This document shows, piece by piece, positions 1 to 3,731 of a stretch of 6,788 bases of DNA. Within the stretch, counting starts at the first letter, position 1; each line of letters opens with the position of its first letter. Source of the DNA: CAYQQO01 sp964420115 (GTDB taxonomy: Bacteria; Patescibacteriota; Minisyncoccia; Portnoybacterales; UBA2143); the NCBI GenBank assembly GCA_964420115.1, contig CAYQQO010000033.1, positions 1-6,788 on the forward strand, written 5' to 3'. Position numbers and translations under genes: made by a program. The notes under the pieces are model-generated. The model was not told the origin of the DNA. It did not search any database and saw only the letters and a program-made list of their open reading frames with translations.

Positions 1-1
1 C

Positions 2-343
2 CAGAAAAACACATATAACGGGACACTTGATGTTTCTTTTTGTGTAACTGAAGATTTGGATAACCGGGAGCTTTATATAGTGGTTGCACTGGGAATTTTA
101 GCCCTAGTTTTCCTTCTAGTGTCGGTTAAAAGCGAGGACAGATTAGGTCTACAATATCTATTCTTAGGATTATCTATGTTAATGGTTTTGGCCATAGCTG
201 GGTTTATGATATATATAACCGACGCAGCGACCTCGGGAATAGTTAATGGAGTTTATACAGCAGTGAGTTATGGCCTGATATTATTCTTCTTCCTTATGAT
301 AGTTAAAATAATTTATGGTGTTTATGATGCCTGGAAAGGTTAG
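2..343 (+). CDS. Membrane protein with three transmembrane segments, 5' end outside the window
   Basis: The frame is open from the left edge to the TAG at 341-343, giving 113 residues of a longer protein. A TTG at 56 could start it, but no ribosome binding site precedes that codon and the open frame upstream argues against it. The first ~22 residues are polar (NGTLDVSF, VTEDLDN) and look like the end of an extracytoplasmic domain. Three hydrophobic stretches follow at about residues 25-42, 50-73 and 85-110, and the protein ends in a short charged tail (YDAWKG). I recognise no enzyme motif or named family. Small multi-pass proteins with an outside N-terminal domain, placed before a large hydrophilic protein, are common in structural modules of archaeal viruses; a virion or envelope role is inference from that context. 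A T6 tract (349-354) lies in the 35-nt gap before the next gene, but co-transcription still looks likely. Confidence 0.72.
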   Translation, partial: QKNTYNGTLDVSFCVTEDLDNRELYIVVALGILALVFLLVSVKSEDRLGLQYLFLGLSMLMVLAIAGFMIYITDAATSGIVNGVYTAVSYGLILFFFLMIVKIIYGVYDAWKG

Positions 344-358
344 AAAAATTTTTTATAT

Positions 359-370
359 GGAGGAAGGTGA
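359..370 (+). promoter_or_regulatory. Ribosome binding site deciding the start of the 809-residue gene
   Basis: GGAGGAAGGTGA contains two anti-16S matches. The GTG at 367-369, which would give four extra residues, lies inside this motif and so is a poor start. The ATG at 379 has GGTGA (366-370) at 8 nt spacing, which is ideal. I therefore start the large gene at 379. Confidence 0.7.
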
Positions 371-378
371 ATATATAT

Positions 379-2808
379 ATGGTAAATCCGTATCAGAAGG
401 CAGCTCAGAAGAAAACCAGTAGAGGAACATACGACCCTATTGTGGGGGTTTATACACCGCCTTCTGGAGAGGGAAAGCAGTCTATGGCTCCGGAAGACGT
501 TCCTGAAGAAACTGATATAAAAATTGATGTTGAAGCCCAGAAGGATGTAAGAGAATTCAGGTCAGGCGGCGCCCGGCTTGGTGGCGGCACATCAACTGTT
601 TCTGAGTCCGTAAAAACTACACCAGCTGAGCCTGAAAAAACAGCGGTGGAAAAGGAATTGGAAGCTGCTGAAAAGCCCGAGCAAGAATTTGTAAAGCAGT
701 TTGGTGAGGGCGGTGAACTGGAATCAGTGCGGGAAATAGACACAGGAAGGCAGTACATAGTAACCCAGGGTCGAGTAACAGCAGTCAGAGACCCGGCGAC
801 TCAGACAACTTATTCTGTTGATGCTTTAGAAAGGGCAAGGGAGAGAGCAGAAGCAAGGCGGCCTGAGATTGAACAGTCTACTACATTACAGGGAGCACTG
901 AGTGCAAGGCCTGTAAGTATAAAAAAGCCGGAACAGTTACCCGGACAAACACAAATTACAGCCGATAAAATTGACATACTTGGGACCAATGGTTTAACCC
1001 CACAAAGAAAACGGGCACGGTTTGACGTTCCCATGAAAGAAAGAGATATTTTTGGAATGTTGGCACCGGAAAATATATCAGATACTTTCACAACGCTTGG
1101 AATATCCAGTGCGCAGGAGCAACGGAAAACAGATTTATTAGGCAGAACCGGGCAGGAGCTTACATATTCAGTTACTCAGCTGGGCCTTGGAGCAAAGGGG
1201 GCCTTGATTGATTTCCCCATAAATTTATTCACTGACCCCATTGATACAACCAAATCACTGGTTACCCCGCCAACTGTGGGGGAGCAGAGATTTTTAAGGG
1301 GAGCATTCGGTAGATACGGGGGCGGACTACAACTTGTTGGGGCCTTAGCTGCTACTGCCGGTCTTGGCGGACTTGCAGGTAGGGTTTTCAGGCCAAAAAC
1401 AACGGGTGTCTCCATAAGTTTGGGTAAGGTCAAAGGCGAACTACAGGTACAGGGAGCACGTGCGGCCGGAGTAGGAGAAGTTGGCGGTAAGGTTTTAGTA
1501 GAACAGAAAACATTATTTTTTCCTAAGGAAACCGTTAGTTTTGATTTAAAAAGTTCTTTTCGTACCGGAGCAATGGGCAGGGATCCCTCGGTTAGTTACA
1601 CCACAGCCACAACAAAACTACTTGAAACCGGTGGAAAAAAACCAATTGGTACCTCACGGGCTGATGTATTTGGACAGAGTTATGCTGGTAAAAGAATTGA
1701 TACAACACTTAAGACGCCAACGGAAACAACTCGCTCGGTGTCCAGAATGTTTGGAACGGCTGAGGGCGGAAAATCAAAAATAGGTTTTGTAGGACGTGCC
1801 GGTAGCGAACAATTGCCTACAAGGGTTACAAATGAAATAATGGGTTTTGATATTGTTGAAAGTACAAGCGCCGCTTTTGGTGTGCTTAAAACTACAGAAG
1901 GAAAACCTCAGGGCGTTGTTGGTACCAGGGTAAGCAGATTTAAAATATTTGATGTACCTAAGAAAGCCGAGGGTGTTAAAATAATAAAACCCGGTAAACC
2001 AAAAGGCGATTTTCTGGTACAGTTACAAAAAGATTTACAACGGCAGTCAGAAGCCGGTGCAAGTTTGGCGGTTGATTTGTCTGCCAAAGCAATGGAGAAA
2101 CAAGTGTCGGATATTTTGTCCAGTGAAACCGTGGCCAGACCGACAATGGTTGCTCCCTTAAAAATAGAAAAACCAGCTACTGATATAACGCCGGAACAGG
2201 CTTTTGTGGGAACAAAAACTCCTCAGAAGGATAGGGGACTGGGCATAACGCCGTTTGACGAAGCCGGTATCGGTGATGTTGATAAGAGTGATATTTGGGG
2301 CGATATTGATAAATCCGGACGGGGGGATATTGATAGATTACTTAATGTCGGTGCCCAACAGAGAGTTGGACAAAAAGGAAAACAAGAGCCGGACAGAGGA
2401 ATAGACGAGCAGTTAGATTTAGAAGAAGATGTTGTGCCCAAAGAAGATATTGCTCCTGATGTAATAATAGGTACCGCTGCAATCCAAAGGCAGGCGCAAA
2501 AACAAGAGGAAAAACTTATTACTGAACAGATACTTAGAACTACTGGACGGCCGATTGTGCCTATGGAAACGGGACCGCCTACAAAGCCTCCTCCATTTAT
2601 TCCCTCATTTTCTCCGGTTAAAAATATTTTGGGCACCGGCAGAAAAAAATCGCCAAAAACGTTCAAAAGAATAACCGGATACCAGCCAACACTGGGCGGA
2701 ATTTTAACAGGCAAGAAGACCAAGAAAACAAAGGATATATTTACAGGATTTGAATTTATACGTGGAAATGCTAAAAAGTCGCAGAAGGTTTTAAAGGATC
2801 TGTTATAA
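379..2808 (+). CDS. Large uncharacterised protein, probable structural or surface protein of a mobile element (809 aa)
   Basis: I do not recognise the family. Residues 1-170 are polar and charged, with a Glu/Lys-rich helical stretch near 80-115 and an Arg/Glu helix near 150-165. Around 275-310 is a short hydrophobic/Pro stretch (ALIDFPINLF, DPIDTTKSLVTPPT). Residues 315-334 are Gly/Ala/Leu-rich (GGLQLVGALAATAGLGGLAG) and could be one transmembrane or fusion-like helix. About 340-550 is rich in Gly, Thr, Ser and Val, with an alternating pattern suggesting beta structure. Residues 632-653 hold three Asp-rich units (GDVDKSDIW, GDIDKSGR, GDIDR). Residues 733-746 are Pro-rich (GPPTKPPPFIPSFSP). 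The end is strongly basic, with the pattern GYQPTLGGILTGKK followed by FTGFEF. From memory, a Pro-rich segment followed by a basic Y-x-P-[ST]-L...TG-[LF]-E tail recurs in large proteins of archaeal proviruses, but this is unverified. A stop codon 17 nt before the next ATG suggests one operon. Confidence 0.75.
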   Translation: MVNPYQKAAQKKTSRGTYDPIVGVYTPPSGEGKQSMAPEDVPEETDIKIDVEAQKDVREFRSGGARLGGGTSTVSESVKTTPAEPEKTAVEKELEAAEKPEQEFVKQFGEGGELESVREIDTGRQYIVTQGRVTAVRDPATQTTYSVDALERARERAEARRPEIEQSTTLQGALSARPVSIKKPEQLPGQTQITADKIDILGTNGLTPQRKRARFDVPMKERDIFGMLAPENISDTFTTLGISSAQEQRKTDLLGRTGQELTYSVTQLGLGAKGALIDFPINLFTDPIDTTKSLVTPPTVGEQRFLRGAFGRYGGGLQLVGALAATAGLGGLAGRVFRPKTTGVSISLGKVKGELQVQGARAAGVGEVGGKVLVEQKTLFFPKETVSFDLKSSFRTGAMGRDPSVSYTTATTKLLETGGKKPIGTSRADVFGQSYAGKRIDTTLKTPTETTRSVSRMFGTAEGGKSKIGFVGRAGSEQLPTRVTNEIMGFDIVESTSAAFGVLKTTEGKPQGVVGTRVSRFKIFDVPKKAEGVKIIKPGKPKGDFLVQLQKDLQRQSEAGASLAVDLSAKAMEKQVSDILSSETVARPTMVAPLKIEKPATDITPEQAFVGTKTPQKDRGLGITPFDEAGIGDVDKSDIWGDIDKSGRGDIDRLLNVGAQQRVGQKGKQEPDRGIDEQLDLEEDVVPKEDIAPDVIIGTAAIQRQAQKQEEKLITEQILRTTGRPIVPMETGPPTKPPPFIPSFSPVKNILGTGRKKSPKTFKRITGYQPTLGGILTGKKTKKTKDIFTGFEFIRGNAKKSQKVLKDLL

Positions 2809-2825
2809 AATATGGAGGTGTAAAT

Positions 2826-2969
2826 ATGGTTTATAAATTAAAAGATTTTATGGAGACAGACCCTGCTGATTTGAAGGCCTTATTGGGTTCTAAATATGTT
2901 GAAAAAAAGCATAAGAAAACAATACGTAAAGCGCTTAAAATGCAGGGTCTGGAGTGGACATTGAAATAA
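2826..2969 (+). CDS. Small basic protein, 47 aa, unknown function
   Basis: An ATG at 2826 follows a near-perfect ribosome binding site, GGAGGTG (2814-2820), with 5 nt spacing. The frame closes with TAA at 2967-2969. The product begins MVYKLKDFMETDPADLK and ends GLEWTLK; its centre (VEKKHKKTIRKALKMQ, about residues 25-40) is Lys/Arg-rich and probably helical. There is no signal peptide, membrane segment or Cys motif. It lies 17 nt after the large gene and is probably translated from the same mRNA. The strong ribosome binding site and sensible charge pattern argue that it is real despite its size. A nucleic-acid-binding or packaging accessory role would fit the basic helix, but that is a guess. 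No family is recognised. Confidence 0.7.
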   Translation: MVYKLKDFMETDPADLKALLGSKYVEKKHKKTIRKALKMQGLEWTLK

Positions 2970-2988
2970 TATATTTAGTTTTCCACTC
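2952..2988 (+). terminator. Imperfect stem-loop across the stop codon, probable 3' end of the left operon
   Basis: GAGTGGA (2952-2958) pairs exactly with TCCACTC (2982-2988). Inside lies a second stem, AAATA (2964-2968) with TATTT (2972-2976) and a 3-nt loop, separated from the outer stem by 5-nt internal strands on each side. Short T tracts (2974-2976, 2979-2982) fall within the structure instead of after it. It may terminate transcription, or protect the mRNA 3' end. The two nested stems are seen directly; the role is inferred. Confidence 0.4.
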
Positions 2989-3000
2989 AAAATAATGGGG

Positions 3001-3019
3001 GGTTAATCCGGATATAACC
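3001..3019. repeat. Dyad GGTTA-ATCCGGAT-a-TAACC upstream of the regulator promoter
   Basis: GGTTA (3001-3005) and TAACC (3015-3019) flank the perfect palindrome ATCCGGAT (3006-3013), with a single bulged base at 3014. It abuts the ACTACATCAT element that begins at 3020. Its place, 17-35 bp before the TATA box, fits a protein-binding site. A remnant of a second terminator hairpin is possible because GGGG precedes it. Confidence 0.3.
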
Positions 3020-3045
3020 ACTACATCATATAAAACTTTAAAAAG
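3020..3045 (+). promoter_or_regulatory. Archaeal-type promoter of the regulator-replication operon
   Basis: The TATA-like box CTTTAAAAAG (3036-3045) is preceded by A-rich ATAAAA (3030-3035) in the position of a BRE and by ACTACATCAT (3020-3029). Archaeal transcription normally starts about 22-27 nt after the centre of the box, which here falls at about 3063-3067, exactly at the ATG of the next gene. No ribosome binding site precedes that ATG, so the mRNA is probably leaderless. The same 10-mer sits at the same 16-nt offset before the TATA box at 6755. Confidence 0.65.
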
Positions 3046-3050
3046 TAATT

Positions 3051-3064
3051 ACTACAATTGTAGT
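3051..3064. promoter_or_regulatory. Perfect 14-bp palindrome, candidate autoregulatory operator
   Basis: ACTACAATTGTAGT is exactly self-complementary. It lies between the TATA box and the start codon, ending 2 bp before the ATG. A protein bound here would cover the transcription start and block initiation. The gene it precedes encodes an AbrB/MazE-type DNA-binding protein; such proteins often bind palindromes in their own promoters. The half-site ACTACA recurs at 3020 and in the palindrome at 6726-6745. Confidence 0.6.
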
Positions 3065-3066
3065 GT

Positions 3067-3279
3067 ATGAATAAAAGAAAACTTGTTATGAAAAGGCCCG
3101 GTAAAGTTTCTTGGATGGGCGGCACACTTGGATTATATTTAAAAAGGGAATTATTAAATTGCGGCCTTGATAAAGGCAGCGAAGTTACTATTTCAGTTGT
3201 TGTAGATAAAAACAGTAAATCAAAAATAGTAATAGAGGCGAAAGATAAGATTGAGAGCTCTCAGCCTAATCACGAGTAA
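3067..3279 (+). CDS. AbrB/MazE-type DNA-binding regulator (70 aa)
   Basis: The sequence follows the swapped-hairpin AbrB/MazE/SpoVT pattern: a short basic N-terminus (KRKLVMKRPGK), a beta strand with the Gly turn (VSWMGGTLGLYLKRELL, residues 14-30, where many relatives have kxGnSlgvtIPkel), then GLDKGSEVTISVVVD (33-47) and KIVIEAKD (53-60). Proteins of this fold dimerise to form one DNA-binding barrel and act as transcription regulators or as antitoxins. The 70-residue length is typical. The Asn-Ser of the usual GNS turn is replaced by Gly-Thr, and Tyr24 replaces the usual Ile-Pro region, so it is a divergent member. The ATG at 3067 has no ribosome binding site but sits at the predicted transcription start, and a palindrome overlaps the promoter; autorepression is likely. 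An HNH nuclease gene follows after 47 nt, so an antitoxin role is possible but less favoured. Confidence 0.75.
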   Translation: MNKRKLVMKRPGKVSWMGGTLGLYLKRELLNCGLDKGSEVTISVVVDKNSKSKIVIEAKDKIESSQPNHE

Positions 3280-3288
3280 TTCTAAGGG

Positions 3289-3316
3289 ATTCTTGTGTAG
3301 GTCGCTTCATTCTTGT
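3289..3316 (+). repeat. Direct repeat ATTCTTGT, period 20, before the HNH gene
   Basis: ATTCTTGT occurs at 3289-3296 and 3309-3316, two helical turns apart, in the 47-nt gap before the HNH start codon. No ribosome binding site or TATA box is visible in this gap, so the pair may be a control site or chance. Only the repetition is certain. Confidence 0.3.
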
Positions 3317-3326
3317 CCGTCAGATT

Positions 3327-3731
3327 ATGAAAAAATGCAGATATTGTGGAAGTAAAAAAAATAAAATAATTAAGACACCGGGTTTTGTTCACTATGCGAG
3401 GCGGGAATGTAAAGAATGCGGAATTTTCTTAGAATGGGTCTCGGCGCCAGGTAATCGTGGACAAAGAACTGGAACATCAAAATATTCGATAAAGGACATC
3501 ATGCTGCATCATGGCTATGAGAAGGCTTTTTGTTTTTTTTGTGGCAGGACAAAAGAACAGCTTGGTAAGAATGAAACCCTAACACGTGACCACATCAAAG
3601 AAGTTAATGAAGGTGGAAAGGACAATATAAACAATATTCAAATTCTATTCGTTGCTTGTCACAAACTCAAAAACTGGAACAATACTTATATAAGAAAACA
3701 TATATTTGGAGGCAGAAAGAATGAAAATTAA
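3327..3731 (+). CDS. HNH endonuclease with N-terminal zinc ribbon (134 aa)
   Basis: The N-terminal part has C4-x2-C7 and C28-x2-C31 in a context (VHYARRECKECGIFLEWV) that resembles a zinc ribbon found in many phage proteins. The C-terminal part is an HNH nuclease fold: C69-FF-C72, then LTRDHIKEVNEGG with D88-H89, N103 in NNIQIL, and C111-H112-K113. H89, N103 and H112 are the expected catalytic and metal-binding residues, so it probably nicks or cuts DNA. One structural zinc ligand is missing: the usual second C-x-x-C before the last His reads F108-V-A-C111, because codon 108 is TTC instead of TGC. ATG 3327 is the first start codon in an open frame, but it has no clear ribosome binding site. 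The gene overlaps the primase gene by 11 nt. Possible roles are a homing-type nuclease, a nuclease in element replication or packaging, or the effector partner of the preceding regulator; the sequence does not decide between them. Confidence 0.8.
   Translation: MKKCRYCGSKKNKIIKTPGFVHYARRECKECGIFLEWVSAPGNRGQRTGTSKYSIKDIMLHHGYEKAFCFFCGRTKEQLGKNETLTRDHIKEVNEGGKDNINNIQILFVACHKLKNWNNTYIRKHIFGGRKNEN
3708..3712 (+). promoter_or_regulatory. Ribosome binding site deciding the primase start
   Basis: GGAGG lies inside the HNH gene, 8 nt before ATG 3721. The in-frame TTG at 3706 would overlap this motif and has no site of its own. Translation from 3721 therefore overlaps the HNH stop (3729-3731) by 11 nt, a layout that suggests coupled translation. 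Confidence 0.75.

Noticed and set aside
2275..2336. EF-hand or dockerin-type calcium loops in the Asp-rich repeats
   Set aside because: The Asp spacing starts well, but the required Gly/hydrophobic/Glu positions are not met in any unit.
2223..2723. 166-codon open frame on the - strand
   Set aside because: It lies wholly opposite the 809-residue gene, has no ribosome binding site signal and its translation is low-complexity Ser/Pro/Ile-rich, as expected of a shadow frame.
3252..3263. 12-bp palindrome TGAGAGCTCTCA in the regulator gene
   Set aside because: About 2 sites of this length are expected by chance in the window, and it is unrelated to the ACTAC half-sites.
3657..3663. Extra copy of the iteron TGTCACA in the HNH gene
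   Set aside because: A single copy without the 9-bp spacing, explained by the conserved Cys-His codons of the HNH motif.
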